DNA of 64,000 nt from Roseicyclus sediminis (GTDB lineage: Bacteria; Pseudomonadota; Alphaproteobacteria; Rhodobacterales; Rhodobacteraceae). Position 1 is the first letter of the stretch, and each line of letters begins with the position of its first letter. The DNA is taken from positions 226,001 to 290,000 of the forward strand of contig NZ_JAOPHT010000001.1 in assembly GCF_025515305.1 (NCBI RefSeq), given 5' to 3'. Both the position numbers and the translations under genes were made by a program. Below are positions 17,036 through 26,242 of this stretch, in pieces. The notes beneath the pieces were generated by a model. The model worked only from the letters and a program-made list of their open reading frames with translations. It was not told the origin of the DNA and did not search any database.

Positions 17036-17848
17036 ATGAAAGGCGCGCCGCTCCTTCTCGACTCGATCACCGACGTGGCCCCGCACCATGCCGGTCAGAT
17101 CGCCGTGTCCGGCTCCCATGGCGGCCTCTATCCTGCCGCGATCGCCAGTCGGGCCGGCCTGAGGGCGGTGATCCTGAACGACGCCGGCAAGGGGCTGGAC
17201 GGTGCCGGCATCGCTGGGATCATGGCGCTGGATCGCGTGGGCATGGCCGCCGCCGCCGCGGATTGCATGAGCTGCGAGATCGGCTCGGCGCGCGACATGA
17301 TGGAGCGGGGGCGGATCGGCACTGCGAACGCCACTGCCATGGCCCTTGGTGTCACACCGGGCATGAGTGTCGCGGACGCGGCGGCCAGACTGGCGGATGC
17401 CGTGAACCCTGCCGCAGTGCTCCCCCCGGTGGAGGAGGCCGCACGCACGGAAACCATCGGCCCCCACCGTCACATCGTACGGCTGCTCGACTCGGCCTCA
17501 CTCGTCGGACCCGGCGATGCGGGCGGGATCGTCGTCACGGGCTCGCACGGCGGATTGATCGGCGGCGACCCGGCCAGGGCCCTGAAGGCGCAGGCGCGCG
17601 TGGCGGTCTTCAACGACGCGGGCGGGGGCCGGAACGGGATCGGCTTCACCCGGCTTCCGGCACTCGACGCACGCGGCGTCGCGGCCGTGACGGTGGCGCA
17701 TGACAGCGCGCGGATCGGCGAGGCGGCCTCGGCGCTGGCGACGGGCCGGATCTCGGCGTGCAACAGGCTCGCAGCCGCGCTCGGGGCCGAGGTGGGACTG
17801 CCACTGCGCGACTGGATCGCCGGCCTGCCGCCCGTTGCAACCGACTAA
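17036..17848 (+). CDS. conserved protein of unknown function with internal duplication
   Basis: 270 residues, no signal peptide or membrane helix. I do not recognise a named family. Two halves repeat the same order of motifs about 144 residues apart: GSHGGL at 26 and 169, NDAG at 48 and 193, a GI-x-LD segment at 58-66 and 201-211, and a SARD/SARIGEA plus GRI segment at 84-95 and 224-239. This implies a duplicated alpha/beta domain with conserved Asp, Asn, Ser and His residues, which could be an enzyme or ligand-binding protein. ATG at 17036 chosen; it diverges from iclR. Its stop overlaps the lacI-family stop by 4 nt. Confidence 0.7.
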   Translation: MKGAPLLLDSITDVAPHHAGQIAVSGSHGGLYPAAIASRAGLRAVILNDAGKGLDGAGIAGIMALDRVGMAAAAADCMSCEIGSARDMMERGRIGTANATAMALGVTPGMSVADAAARLADAVNPAAVLPPVEEAARTETIGPHRHIVRLLDSASLVGPGDAGGIVVTGSHGGLIGGDPARALKAQARVAVFNDAGGGRNGIGFTRLPALDARGVAAVTVAHDSARIGEAASALATGRISACNRLAAALGAEVGLPLRDWIAGLPPVATD

Positions 17849-18903
17849 CGGGCGCCCGGCACCTCGGCGAAAGACCCTCCGGACCGCCCGAAGTGCGAAC
17901 CGCGCACAACGGCCGGACATTCCATCCGCAGCATGGTCGCGCCGGCATCGGGTGCCCCGAGGATGTGGGCGGCGCACCACTGACCCATTTCGCGATGCGG
18001 AAGCAGGACCGTCGTCAACGGCGGGTTCAGGTGCTGGGCGATCTCCTGGTCGTCGTAGCCCATCACGGCGATGCTCTGCCCGACCGTCTCGCCGCGTTCC
18101 TTCAGGGCCTCGTAACAGCCAACGGCCATCAGGTCGTTGGCACAGAAGATCGCGTCGGGCCGGGTCCGATCCAAAAGCCTGTGGGTCGCGGCATGACCGC
18201 CGGAGGGAAGGAAGTTCCCCTCCTCGATCAGGGACGGATCGACGGTGAGACCCGCCGCGCGCAGGGCGCGTTCGTAGCCTTCCATCCGTTGGTCGGACGC
18301 GTCCATCCAGCTCTCGCCCGAGATGAAGGCGATGCGCCGGTGCCCTGCCTCGAGAAGAAGACGTGTCGCCGTTTCCCCGCCCCTGCGCTCGGCCGGAACG
18401 ACGGACGCGAAACGACCCTCGGCGTCATAGCAGTTCAGCAATACCGCGCGGTGCCGCGACAGCGCGTCGGGCGGCTCGACCCTGCGCGTCAGGATCGAGG
18501 CGTAGACCACACCTTCGACCCGGTCGGCGGCCCATTTCCGCAGCACCGCGGCCTCGTAGCCCCGGTCCCCGCCGGTCATCACGACCTCGACGAGAACGCC
18601 CGCCTTCCACGCCTCTTCCTGCAACCCTTCGATCGAGATCGCGGCAAAGGGGCTGGTGGCGACCTCGTCGAACATGATGCCGATCACCCGGCTGCCGGCG
18701 GCCTTCGGCGGCCGGCCCGCGCCGCGCGGACGATAGCCGAGCTCGGCCACCGCCTTCAGGACACGCCGCCGCGTCTCGGCACTGATGCGCATGTCGTCGT
18801 TGCCGTTCAGCACGAAGGACACGGTCGACTGCGACACGCCTGCCCTGAGCGCGACCTCCTTCATCGTCACGCGTGTCGGCCCGTCCTGCGCCCCGTTGTC
18901 CAT
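17845..18903 (-). CDS. LacI-family transcriptional regulator
   Basis: 352-residue repressor. N-terminal helix-turn-helix TMKEVALRAGVSQSTVSFVLNG (about 13-34) and hinge helix, then a periplasmic-binding-like effector domain from VIGIMFDE near residue 73. Divergent from a sugar ABC transporter, with an inverted repeat between them, so it most likely represses that transporter and the glycoside hydrolase until the sugar is present. It converges with the unknown gene, overlapping at the stop codons. Confidence 0.92.
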   Translation of the reverse strand: MDNGAQDGPTRVTMKEVALRAGVSQSTVSFVLNGNDDMRISAETRRRVLKAVAELGYRPRGAGRPPKAAGSRVIGIMFDEVATSPFAAISIEGLQEEAWKAGVLVEVVMTGGDRGYEAAVLRKWAADRVEGVVYASILTRRVEPPDALSRHRAVLLNCYDAEGRFASVVPAERRGGETATRLLLEAGHRRIAFISGESWMDASDQRMEGYERALRAAGLTVDPSLIEEGNFLPSGGHAATHRLLDRTRPDAIFCANDLMAVGCYEALKERGETVGQSIAVMGYDDQEIAQHLNPPLTTVLLPHREMGQWCAAHILGAPDAGATMLRMECPAVVRGSHFGRSGGSFAEVPGAR

Positions 18904-18919
18904 GCTGAACCTCCGAGAA

Positions 18920-18948
18920 GCTAATAAATATTGCTAAACTTATTAGCA
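18920..18948. promoter_or_regulatory. candidate LacI-family operator
   Basis: Inverted repeat GCTAATAA-N12-TTATTAGC (18920-18947) with an inner 17-bp palindrome TGCTAA-N5-TTAGCA at 18932-18948. It lies 16 nt upstream of the repressor start and 48 nt before the ABC permease start. The AT-rich sequence stands out from the GC-rich surroundings. Confidence 0.6.
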
Positions 18949-18995
18949 CAAGTCACAATGAGCGCAGAATCGGCCCGTTTGGGAGGGCGCGCCAG

Positions 18996-20090
18996 ATGAC
19001 CAACCAAAGACGCGGGAAGCGTGGTCTCACGCAGACGCAGGCTGCGGCGATCCTTCTGTTGCCATTCCTCGCAGTCTACGCGGCCTTTCTCGTCTACCCG
19101 TTCTTCCGAGGTGTCTGGATCAGCCTGCACGACTGGAATCTTCTCGCCGTGGCGTTCAACCCCGACGCCAGGGAATTCGTCGGCGCCGAGAATTACGTCC
19201 GCACCATGTGGGGGCGGAACATGGAATGGGGACTCTTTGCCAGCCCGGTCATGCAAACCGTTGGTGTCCTCGGGATCGGGCTGGCCCTTTTGGGATACAG
19301 GGCGGGACGACTGACGCGGTCGACGGCGCTCGCGCTCGGGATCGCGGGTGCGCTGTTCTTCCTGCTGCCGGGCTTCCATCCCGGCGAGGACGGTCGCTGG
19401 TACGACCGGAGGTTCTGGCCGACGGTGGGCAACACGATCCTCTTCGTCGCTCTGGCCGTGCCCGGCGTCACGGTCACCGCCCTGATCCTCGCCGCGGCTC
19501 TCGACGGCGAGACCCGGGCGAAGGCCGTGCTCCGGACGCTGTTTTTCCTCAGCCAGGTCCTGTCGGTGACGGTCGTCACGCTGATCTGGCAGATCATGTT
19601 CTCGCCCCGGCAGGGCCTGATCGCGAACGTGACAGAGGCCCTCGGCGGCACGCCCGTGACCTGGCTCACGAACGAGCAGTTCGCCATGGCGGCCATCGTC
19701 ATCACCACGATCTGGTGGTCGCTCGGGATCGCGATGATCCTGTTTCTAGCCGGCATCCAAGACATTTCGAAGGACATCTACGAGGCGGCCGCCATCGATG
19801 ATGCAACCGGCATCAAGGCCTTCTGGTACATCACCCTGCCGAACCTGAAGCGGACGGTCACGCTGGTCGTGGTCCTTCAGATCATCCTGCATTTCCAGGT
19901 CTTCGGTCAGGCTCATTTGATGACGCAAGGCGGGCCGAACGACAGCACGCAGGTCCTCGTGCGCTACATCTACCAGACCGCCTTCCGCGACAGCGAGCTC
20001 GGGAAGGCCTCGGCCATGGCGGTGTTCCTCTTCGTGATCATGGGCGCCTTCTCGGTCGTGCAGTTCGTCGTCGGGCGGGAGGAGGAGTGA
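18996..20090 (+). CDS. sugar ABC transporter permease (MalF-like)
   Basis: 364-residue permease. First helix about 17-38, then a long segment (about 75-140) with extra hydrophobic helices around 84-98 and 108-124, and the core permease from about 145. The EAA loop EAAAIDDATGIKAFWYITLP contacts the ATPase. It is longer than typical 290-300-residue family members because of the insertion, as in MalF-like proteins. First gene of the importer; its stop overlaps the next start (TGATG). No ATPase gene lies in this cluster, so a shared MsmK/UgpC-type ATPase is likely. Confidence 0.9.
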   Translation: MTNQRRGKRGLTQTQAAAILLLPFLAVYAAFLVYPFFRGVWISLHDWNLLAVAFNPDAREFVGAENYVRTMWGRNMEWGLFASPVMQTVGVLGIGLALLGYRAGRLTRSTALALGIAGALFFLLPGFHPGEDGRWYDRRFWPTVGNTILFVALAVPGVTVTALILAAALDGETRAKAVLRTLFFLSQVLSVTVVTLIWQIMFSPRQGLIANVTEALGGTPVTWLTNEQFAMAAIVITTIWWSLGIAMILFLAGIQDISKDIYEAAAIDDATGIKAFWYITLPNLKRTVTLVVVLQIILHFQVFGQAHLMTQGGPNDSTQVLVRYIYQTAFRDSELGKASAMAVFLFVIMGAFSVVQFVVGREEE

Positions 20091-20926
20091 TGCTCAACCG
20101 CTCCTACTACTGGCTGATCCTGGCGTTATCGGTTCCGGCCTTCCTGTGGCTTATCCCGACGATCTGGATGATCTCGCTGTCGTTCCAGCCCAACGACGTG
20201 CTGGCAAGGACGACCTCGACCACGGCCTTCGGCCTCGTCCCAATCCCCTTCACCGCCGAGAACTACGCCGCGCTCTTCAGCTTCGGACAGACGCCGCGCT
20301 GGTTCTTCAACTCGATGGTGGTGGCCGGCGGCATGACGCTGGGAGTTCTCGCGGTCTCGACCACGGCGGGATACGCGCTTGCTCGGCTGGAGTTTCCCGG
20401 AAAGGGGGCGGTGACGCTTCTGTGCCTGATCGGGCTGATGGTGCCGGAACAGGCCGTGTTCATCCCGCTCTACACGATGTTCGCCGACTTCGGCTGGCAC
20501 AATTCGTACCACGCGCTGATCCTGCCGCGCATGGCGGTGCCGATCGGCGTCTTCCTGATGATGCAGTTTTTCCGCGCCATCCCGAAGGACATCGAGGAAG
20601 CGGCGCGGATCGACGGCGTCGGGTGGTTGCAGATCTTCTGGTACATCATGCTGCCGCTGGCGCGGCCGGCGATGATGACGCTCGCGATCCTGACGTTCCT
20701 CTATGCCTGGAACGACTATCTCTGGCCGCTCGTCTCGGCGCGCGAGCCCGAGCGCTTCACGATCACTCTGGGCCTCGCCTCGATCCAGTCGAACTTCGCG
20801 CAGTCCGAGGGGCTGGGCCGGGTCATGGCCTCGGGCGTCATCGCCTCGGCGCCGGTCGTGATCCTGTTCCTGATTTTCCAACGCTACGTGGTCCAGGCCA
20901 TGACGGCCGGGGGGACCAAGGGCTGA
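20090..20926 (+). CDS. sugar ABC transporter permease (MalG-like)
   Basis: 278-residue permease with six predicted helices and the EAA loop EEAARIDGVGWLQIFWYIMLP. ATG at 20090 chosen, overlapping the upstream stop, with GGAGGAG directly upstream; a GTG one codon earlier is possible. Works with the preceding permease and the following binding protein. The final AMTAGGTKG end is typical of the family. Confidence 0.92.
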   Translation: MLNRSYYWLILALSVPAFLWLIPTIWMISLSFQPNDVLARTTSTTAFGLVPIPFTAENYAALFSFGQTPRWFFNSMVVAGGMTLGVLAVSTTAGYALARLEFPGKGAVTLLCLIGLMVPEQAVFIPLYTMFADFGWHNSYHALILPRMAVPIGVFLMMQFFRAIPKDIEEAARIDGVGWLQIFWYIMLPLARPAMMTLAILTFLYAWNDYLWPLVSAREPERFTITLGLASIQSNFAQSEGLGRVMASGVIASAPVVILFLIFQRYVVQAMTAGGTKG

Positions 20927-20966
20927 ACCGGGGCGGAACCGCGCCCCAATCCAAGGGAGGAAAGAC

Positions 20967-22253
20967 ATGAAACATGTTCTGATCGGCACCGCTCTGGCCG
21001 CCATGGCCGTGACCGGGGCATCCGCGCAGGAGGTCTCGCTCGGCCGGTTCTTCGGCGCCTGCGAGGATGCGGGCACCGACACGACGACAAGCGTGGGCGA
21101 AGCCTGCATCATCCAGTCGATCATCAACGCGGCGGACGCAGAACTTGACGGGATCTCCGTCAACACCCTGCCAACGGACTGGGGCAACTACTATGACCAG
21201 ATCATCGCCGCCTATGCGGGCGGCGAGCCGCCGGACATCCACGTCATGCATCGCCACCGCGTGCCGCAATTCGCGGGCCTCGGCGCATTGGCGGAACTGT
21301 CGGGCGATCTCGCGGCGGCCGGCATCGACGTGAACGACTGGGCACCCGCCGCGCTCGACGCGGTCAGTTACGAGGGCGGCATCTACGGCGTGCCGATGGA
21401 TTTCCACGCCAACCTCTGGCACGTCAACATGGAGATCATGGAGGCCGCCGGCCTCGTGAACGATGACGGAACGCCGATCCTTCCGACCTCGCCGGAAGAG
21501 CTGCTGGCCCATGCCGCGATGGTCGAGGAAGCGACCGGCCATGACTACCTCGCCGCCGACTTCGCGCAGTTCCCCATCGGTGTCCGTCTGGTCCTCGCCC
21601 TGATGTGGCAGCAGGGCGAGAACATCTTCACCGAGGACGGGACCGCGACCATCGACACCGAGGCCGCGCGCAACGCCGTCACCGCGATCACGCAACTCTT
21701 CGATGCCGGCCATGCCGATCCCCAGTTGAACTACGCCGACAGCCAGCAGGCGTTCCTGAACGGCGAGGCGGCCGTTCTGGTGAACGGCACCTGGGTCGTC
21801 GACTTCTACGACGCGGAGGCCGCCAACCCCGACGTGGCTCTGTCCGACTACTACGTCGCCGATTTCCCCACCCTCTTCGATGAGGGTGCGACCTGGGCCG
21901 ACAGCCACATGTGGGCGATCCCCGCCTCGCTTCAGCGGGACGATCCCGAAACCTACCAGGCCGCGCTGCGGGTGCTCGCCTTCATCAACGACCACAACAT
22001 CGACTGGGCGCGGACCGGCCACATGGCGGTGCGGAACTCGGTCCTCGCGTCCGACGCCTATGCCGGACTGCCCCACCGCGACGAGTATGCCGGAACCGCC
22101 GCCATCGCGCGCGACACGCCCGCCTCGGACAGCTATGGCGCGATCCAGGACGTCCTGAACCGCGAGCTTCAGGCGATCTGGCTCACCGGCAAGTCGCTCG
22201 ACGACGCGCTGTCCGATGCCGAACTCGAAGTGCAGGACCTGCTCGACGGCTGA
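20967..22253 (+). CDS. sugar ABC transporter substrate-binding protein
   Basis: 428-residue periplasmic protein of the extracellular-solute-binding family 1. Signal peptide about residues 1-20 (MKHVLIGTALAAMAVTGASA). Later segments such as YDQIIAAYAGGEPPDIHVMH and the AAVLVNGTWVVDFY sugar-binding region are typical. AAGGGAGGA precedes the ATG. The downstream glycoside hydrolase suggests that the ligand is a short oligosaccharide. Confidence 0.92.
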   Translation: MKHVLIGTALAAMAVTGASAQEVSLGRFFGACEDAGTDTTTSVGEACIIQSIINAADAELDGISVNTLPTDWGNYYDQIIAAYAGGEPPDIHVMHRHRVPQFAGLGALAELSGDLAAAGIDVNDWAPAALDAVSYEGGIYGVPMDFHANLWHVNMEIMEAAGLVNDDGTPILPTSPEELLAHAAMVEEATGHDYLAADFAQFPIGVRLVLALMWQQGENIFTEDGTATIDTEAARNAVTAITQLFDAGHADPQLNYADSQQAFLNGEAAVLVNGTWVVDFYDAEAANPDVALSDYYVADFPTLFDEGATWADSHMWAIPASLQRDDPETYQAALRVLAFINDHNIDWARTGHMAVRNSVLASDAYAGLPHRDEYAGTAAIARDTPASDSYGAIQDVLNRELQAIWLTGKSLDDALSDAELEVQDLLDG

Positions 22254-22261
22254 GCCGAGAT

Positions 22262-22290
22262 GCTCCGGCCCGGCGTCCCCGGGCCGGAGC
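22262..22290 (+). other. GC-rich stem-loop after binding-protein gene
   Basis: Perfect 12-bp inverted repeat GCTCCGGCCCGG / CCGGGCCGGAGC with loop cgtcc, 8 nt after the binding-protein stop. No T-run follows, so it probably stabilises the upstream message or partly terminates before the hydrolase. Confidence 0.65.
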
Positions 22291-22327
22291 GCGTCCCGAG
22301 ACCGAATTGCCAGAGGAAGACGAGGCC

Positions 22328-23413
22328 ATGTCCCGCTGGACCGAGGCAGAGGCACAGGCGTGGTGGGCGAAACGGCCCTGGGTCTGCGGCTTCAACTACC
22401 TGCCATCCACGGCGGTCAACTTCCTCGAGATGTGGCACCGAGACAGCTTCGACCCGGCCACCATCGAACGGGAACTGGGATGGGCCGCAGCCGTCGGTTT
22501 CAACGCCTTCCGCATCAACCTTCATTACCTTCTTTGGAAACATGACCGTGACGGCCTGATCGACAGGCTCGACCGGGTGATGGGCATGGCGCACCGCGCC
22601 GGCATCTCCACGATCCCCGTCCCGTTCGACGATTGCGGCTTCGGCGGGGAGGAGCCGGTCCATGGCCCACAGCCCGACCCGGTGCCCGGTGTCCACAACA
22701 GCCGCGCCGTGGCGAGCCCGGGCCGCGCCCGCCTCGCCGACGAAACCGAGGACGCGCAGGTCCGCGCCTATCTCACGGATGTCCTGGCGCAATTCCGCGA
22801 AGACCCCCGCGTGCTCCTTTGGGATCTCTACAACGAGCCTGGCAACAGGATGATCTTCGGGCGTGAGGGCGCGGCGGAGCACCTTCCCGATTTCACCGGG
22901 CGGAGCCTCGCGCTGTTGCGGGACAGCTTTGCCATAGCCCGCACCATCGGCCCCGCGCAGCCTGTCACGGCCGGCGCCTGGAGCACCGCGCCCGTGGGTT
23001 CGGAAGACCCCTCATACCAGACGGCAGCCGACCAGTTCGCGCTCGACAATTCGGATGTCGTGACCTTCCACGCCTACCTCTCCACACCGAAGGTCGCCGC
23101 GATCATCGACACGCTCGCCGCACGCCGGCGGCCGATGCTCTGCACCGAGTGGATGGCGCGGCCGGTCGGCAGCCGCATCGACGACCAGCTCGCGCTGTTC
23201 CGTGCGCGGGGCGTGGGTTGCATTCAGTGGGGGCTCGTCAGGGGAAGAAGCCAGACCTGGCTGCCATGGCCGCAGGACCTCGTGGCGGCCCATGGTGGCT
23301 CCACAGAGACTGGCGAGTGGTTTCACGACCTGCTCGACACCGACGGGACCGCGTATGACCCCGCAGAGATCGCAGTGCTGCGCGCGGTGACATCGGGGCA
23401 GCGCAACCTCTGA
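22328..23413 (+). CDS. cytoplasmic glycoside hydrolase, cellulase-like TIM barrel
   Basis: 361-residue clan-A type glycosidase. FNAFRINLHYLLW marks a strand of the barrel; Glu170 in LWDLYNEPGN is the probable acid/base and Glu274 in LCTEWMAR the probable nucleophile. There is no signal peptide, so it should act on sugars already imported by the ABC system just upstream. It resembles GH5/GH2-like beta-glycosidases; the exact linkage is not readable. ATG at 22328 chosen because earlier in-frame codons overlap the binding-protein gene. Confidence 0.82.
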   Translation: MSRWTEAEAQAWWAKRPWVCGFNYLPSTAVNFLEMWHRDSFDPATIERELGWAAAVGFNAFRINLHYLLWKHDRDGLIDRLDRVMGMAHRAGISTIPVPFDDCGFGGEEPVHGPQPDPVPGVHNSRAVASPGRARLADETEDAQVRAYLTDVLAQFREDPRVLLWDLYNEPGNRMIFGREGAAEHLPDFTGRSLALLRDSFAIARTIGPAQPVTAGAWSTAPVGSEDPSYQTAADQFALDNSDVVTFHAYLSTPKVAAIIDTLAARRRPMLCTEWMARPVGSRIDDQLALFRARGVGCIQWGLVRGRSQTWLPWPQDLVAAHGGSTETGEWFHDLLDTDGTAYDPAEIAVLRAVTSGQRNL

Positions 23414-23428
23414 GTTACGCCTGCCCCC

Positions 23429-24130
23429 TCAGCGGCCGTTTGCGGGGGCCGGTACGATGAACGGCGTAAGGCGGCCCTGTGCCTCCTTCAACGCGGCAAG
23501 GAGCGCCGGCTGCCGTTCCTCGCCGAACCGCGTGACCAGCCCCGAGAGCGCAAGCGCGGCGTCGACCTTCCCCGTCGAGGCAAGAAGCGGCACGGCGATG
23601 GACGCCACTTCCGGGTCACGCTCGCCCAGGGAAACGGCATGGCCCGCGGCCCGGATGGCCCGATCGGCTTCCGTCCCGCCGCCGCCATGGGCCAGAAGCA
23701 CACGGCCGGCCGCGCCCTTGTCGAGCGGCAGAATGGTTCCTTCGCGTACCGCGTGGCGTATGGCGCGGTCGGGCTCTTCCCGGACGAGGCAGACCCGCCG
23801 ATCTCCTTCGCGCACGTAACACGACGCAGTTTCGCCCGTGCGGGCGGCCAGCCGGTGCAACTCGGGCCGAAGGATATCCGCCAGCTCGAAGGCCTCGCGG
23901 TAGACCGCGCCCAGCCGCCAGGCAGCTGGCCCGAGCCGAAAGCGCCCATCCTCGCCACGCACGAGGTAGCCGAAACGCTGCAGCGACACCGCCAGGCGCA
24001 GGATCGTGCTCTTGTAGAGCCCGCTTGCGCGCGACAGGTCGGCAAGCGCGAGCGTCGGGGTCTCGGGCGTGAAGCATTCGAGCAGGCCAAGCGCGCGCTC
24101 CACCGCCTCGACGCCTTTCGGTTCGGTCAT
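23429..24130 (-). CDS. IclR-family transcriptional regulator
   Basis: 233 residues: winged helix about 8-65 (GLYKSTILRLAVSLQRFGYLVR) and effector domain with CYVREGDRRVCLVREE and GAAGRVLLA. Start ATG at 24130; upstream codons of a longer frame are cysteine-rich and run across the operator. Divergent from the CoA-transferase/lyase pair with palindromes between, so it probably regulates them. It ends 15 nt after the convergent hydrolase stop. Confidence 0.88.
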   Translation of the reverse strand: MTEPKGVEAVERALGLLECFTPETPTLALADLSRASGLYKSTILRLAVSLQRFGYLVRGEDGRFRLGPAAWRLGAVYREAFELADILRPELHRLAARTGETASCYVREGDRRVCLVREEPDRAIRHAVREGTILPLDKGAAGRVLLAHGGGGTEADRAIRAAGHAVSLGERDPEVASIAVPLLASTGKVDAALALSGLVTRFGEERQPALLAALKEAQGRLTPFIVPAPANGR

Positions 24131-24191
24131 GGGTTCCGCCTCGGCTTGCGTTGACTCGGGGCAGCGCCAATGGCACTGATGTTTCACTAAA

Positions 24192-24217
24192 TAGAATATT
24201 GTTCTACCTAACAGAAC
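24192..24217. promoter_or_regulatory. candidate IclR operator
   Basis: Two overlapping inverted repeats in the AT-rich divergent gap: TAGAA-N5-TTCTA at 24192-24206 and GTTCT-N7-AGAAC at 24201-24217. The second ends 19 nt before the CoA-transferase start, which would block transcription initiation. Confidence 0.55.
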
Positions 24218-24236
24218 GCAATACACAGGCCACTCA

Positions 24237-25430
24237 ATGCAGGATCCGCTCTCGGGCATCCGCGTCCTTGATCTGACCAACGTCCTTGCCGGACCCTTCT
24301 GTTGCCATCAGCTGGCGCATCTGGGCGCCGAGGTGATCAAGGTGGAGGCCGTTGGCCGCGGCGATCTCGCCCGCCAACTCGGGGCCGACCCCGAATTGAA
24401 TGCCCGGGACATGGGCGTCTCCTTTCTCGCGCAGAATGCCGGGAAGAAGTCGGTGACGGTGAACCTGAAACACCCCGAGGGCCGCGCGCTGTTCCTCCGC
24501 CTGGTGGGAACCGCCGATGTTGTCGTCGAGAACTTTCGCCCCGGCGTGATGGACCGGCTGGGCGTCGGCTACGGCGTGTTGCGCGAGGTCCGACGGGACC
24601 TCGTCTATTGCGCGATCTCGGGCTTCGGCCAGGACGGGCCCTGGGTGAAGCGGCCGGCATACGACCAGATCATCCAGGGCATCTCGGGCGTCATGTCGAT
24701 CACCGGAGACGCCAAAAGTGCGCCTCTACGGGTCGGCTATCCGATCGCCGACACCGTGGGTGGAATGACCGCCGCCTTCGCAGTCGCCGCCGCGCTAAAC
24801 GCCCGGCCGCGCGGAGGATTCATCGACGTGTCCATGCTGGAATCCGTTCTGGCGACGATGGGCTGGGTCGTGTCGAACCACCTCATCGCGGGCGTCACCC
24901 CCCAGGCGAACGGGAACGAGAACCCGACCTCCGCGCCGTCCGGCACGTTCGAGGCCGCAGGCGGGCCCATCAACATCGCCGCGAACAAGGACGAGCAATG
25001 GCAGGCGCTGGCCCGCCATCTCGGGCGCGAGGACCTGCTGGTGCATCCCGACTACGCAACGCGCGAGGATCGCAAGGCGAACCGCCACGCGCTCAGGGAG
25101 GAGTTGGAAACCGTGCTGCGAACACGGCCGGCGCACGACTGGGCGCGGGAACTGAACGCAATCGGCGTGCCGGCGGGCGCGGTGATGACGGTGCCCGAAG
25201 TTCTCGAAAGCGAGCAGATCGCCGGACGCGGATTTCTCGAACGCTTCGAGAAGGTTCCCGGCGTCGGCCGCGACATCGCGGTGGTGACGACCGGCGTGAA
25301 ACTCGACGGCCGGGCGCCGAGCGTGTCGACCCCTCCGCCCGAACTGGGTCAGCACGCGACCGAAATCTGGACCAGCTTGGGGCTCGGGCCGGACGAGATC
25401 GACGATCTGAGGGAAAGGGGCGCGATATGA
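24237..25430 (+). CDS. CaiB/BaiF family (class III) CoA-transferase
   Basis: 397 residues. N-terminal LSGIRVLDLTNVLAGPFCCHQLAHLGAEVIKVE and VENFRPGVMDRLGVGY are family hallmarks; the catalytic aspartate is expected near residue 165, though GDAKSAPLRVGYPIAD differs slightly from the usual spacing. Moves CoA between carboxylic acids. ATGA overlap with the citryl-CoA-lyase-like gene suggests that it activates the acid that the lyase then cleaves. Confidence 0.9.
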   Translation: MQDPLSGIRVLDLTNVLAGPFCCHQLAHLGAEVIKVEAVGRGDLARQLGADPELNARDMGVSFLAQNAGKKSVTVNLKHPEGRALFLRLVGTADVVVENFRPGVMDRLGVGYGVLREVRRDLVYCAISGFGQDGPWVKRPAYDQIIQGISGVMSITGDAKSAPLRVGYPIADTVGGMTAAFAVAAALNARPRGGFIDVSMLESVLATMGWVVSNHLIAGVTPQANGNENPTSAPSGTFEAAGGPINIAANKDEQWQALARHLGREDLLVHPDYATREDRKANRHALREELETVLRTRPAHDWARELNAIGVPAGAVMTVPEVLESEQIAGRGFLERFEKVPGVGRDIAVVTTGVKLDGRAPSVSTPPPELGQHATEIWTSLGLGPDEIDDLRERGAI

Positions 25431-26242
25431 GCGGGAACGGAAGCGATGTCTCGGACTGGTGGTCCACCGCCATCATCGACATGGCGCCGGGGCAAATCCG
25501 GCTGCGCGGCCATACCATCGAGGAACTCGTCGGCGCCGTTACATTCCCGCAGATGATCTGGCTGATGACACGGGGCGACCTTCCATCCGAAGGACAGGCG
25601 CGTCTGCTTGAGCACGCACTCGTCGCCGCCGTCGATCACGGGCCCCAGGCGCCATCCATCGCCGCCGCGCGCATGGCCGTCACCTGTGGCCTCGGCCTGA
25701 ACGGCGCGATTTCCTCGGCGGTCAACATGCTCGACGATGTGCATGGCGGCGCCGGGGAACAGACGGTCGAGATGTTGCGGGCGATCGATGACGACACCGC
25801 TTGCGGAACGCCGCTTGGCGAGGCGGTGCCAAAGGCCATCGATGAGTGGCAGGCGAAGCGGAGCCGCTATATTCCCGGTTTTGGCCACCGGTTCCATAAA
25901 CCCGAAGACCCGCGTGCGCCGCGCTTGCTGTCCCTCGTCGATGAAGCGGCGCGCGACGGCGTTGTCGACGGCCGCTTTGCCGCCATCGGTCGGGCATTGC
26001 AGGCGGAGCTGAACGCTCGCAAAGGCAGCCCGGTGCCGATGAATATCGATGGGGCCACCGCCGTCATCTATGCCGAGCTCGGCTTCGCGGCGCCGCTGGC
26101 GCGCGGTCTGTTCTGCCTGTCCCGTTCGGTGGGCATCGTCGCGCATGCCTGGGAACAGATGCAGCAAGGCGGTCGCAACAAGGGGCCGACGCCACCGGCC
26201 TACCGCTGGACCTACACCGGGCCGAACCCGATCGAGGAATGA
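25427..26242 (+). CDS. citryl-CoA lyase / citrate synthase-like protein
   Basis: 271 residues, about the size of small stand-alone citrate synthase-fold lyases and shorter than citrate synthase (about 430). Conserved residues include His in DDVHGGAGEQ, His in PGFGHRFHKPEDPRA, and NIDGATAVIYAELGF with the aspartate. Expected to split a 3-hydroxy-3-carboxy-acyl-CoA such as citryl-CoA into acetyl-CoA and an oxoacid. Start overlaps the CoA-transferase stop (ATGA). The natural substrate is uncertain. Confidence 0.83.
   Translation: MSGNGSDVSDWWSTAIIDMAPGQIRLRGHTIEELVGAVTFPQMIWLMTRGDLPSEGQARLLEHALVAAVDHGPQAPSIAAARMAVTCGLGLNGAISSAVNMLDDVHGGAGEQTVEMLRAIDDDTACGTPLGEAVPKAIDEWQAKRSRYIPGFGHRFHKPEDPRAPRLLSLVDEAARDGVVDGRFAAIGRALQAELNARKGSPVPMNIDGATAVIYAELGFAAPLARGLFCLSRSVGIVAHAWEQMQQGGRNKGPTPPAYRWTYTGPNPIEE

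Noticed and set aside
22262..22290. Rho-independent terminator after the sugar-binding protein
   Set aside because: A strong stem but no T-run, so kept as a stem-loop.
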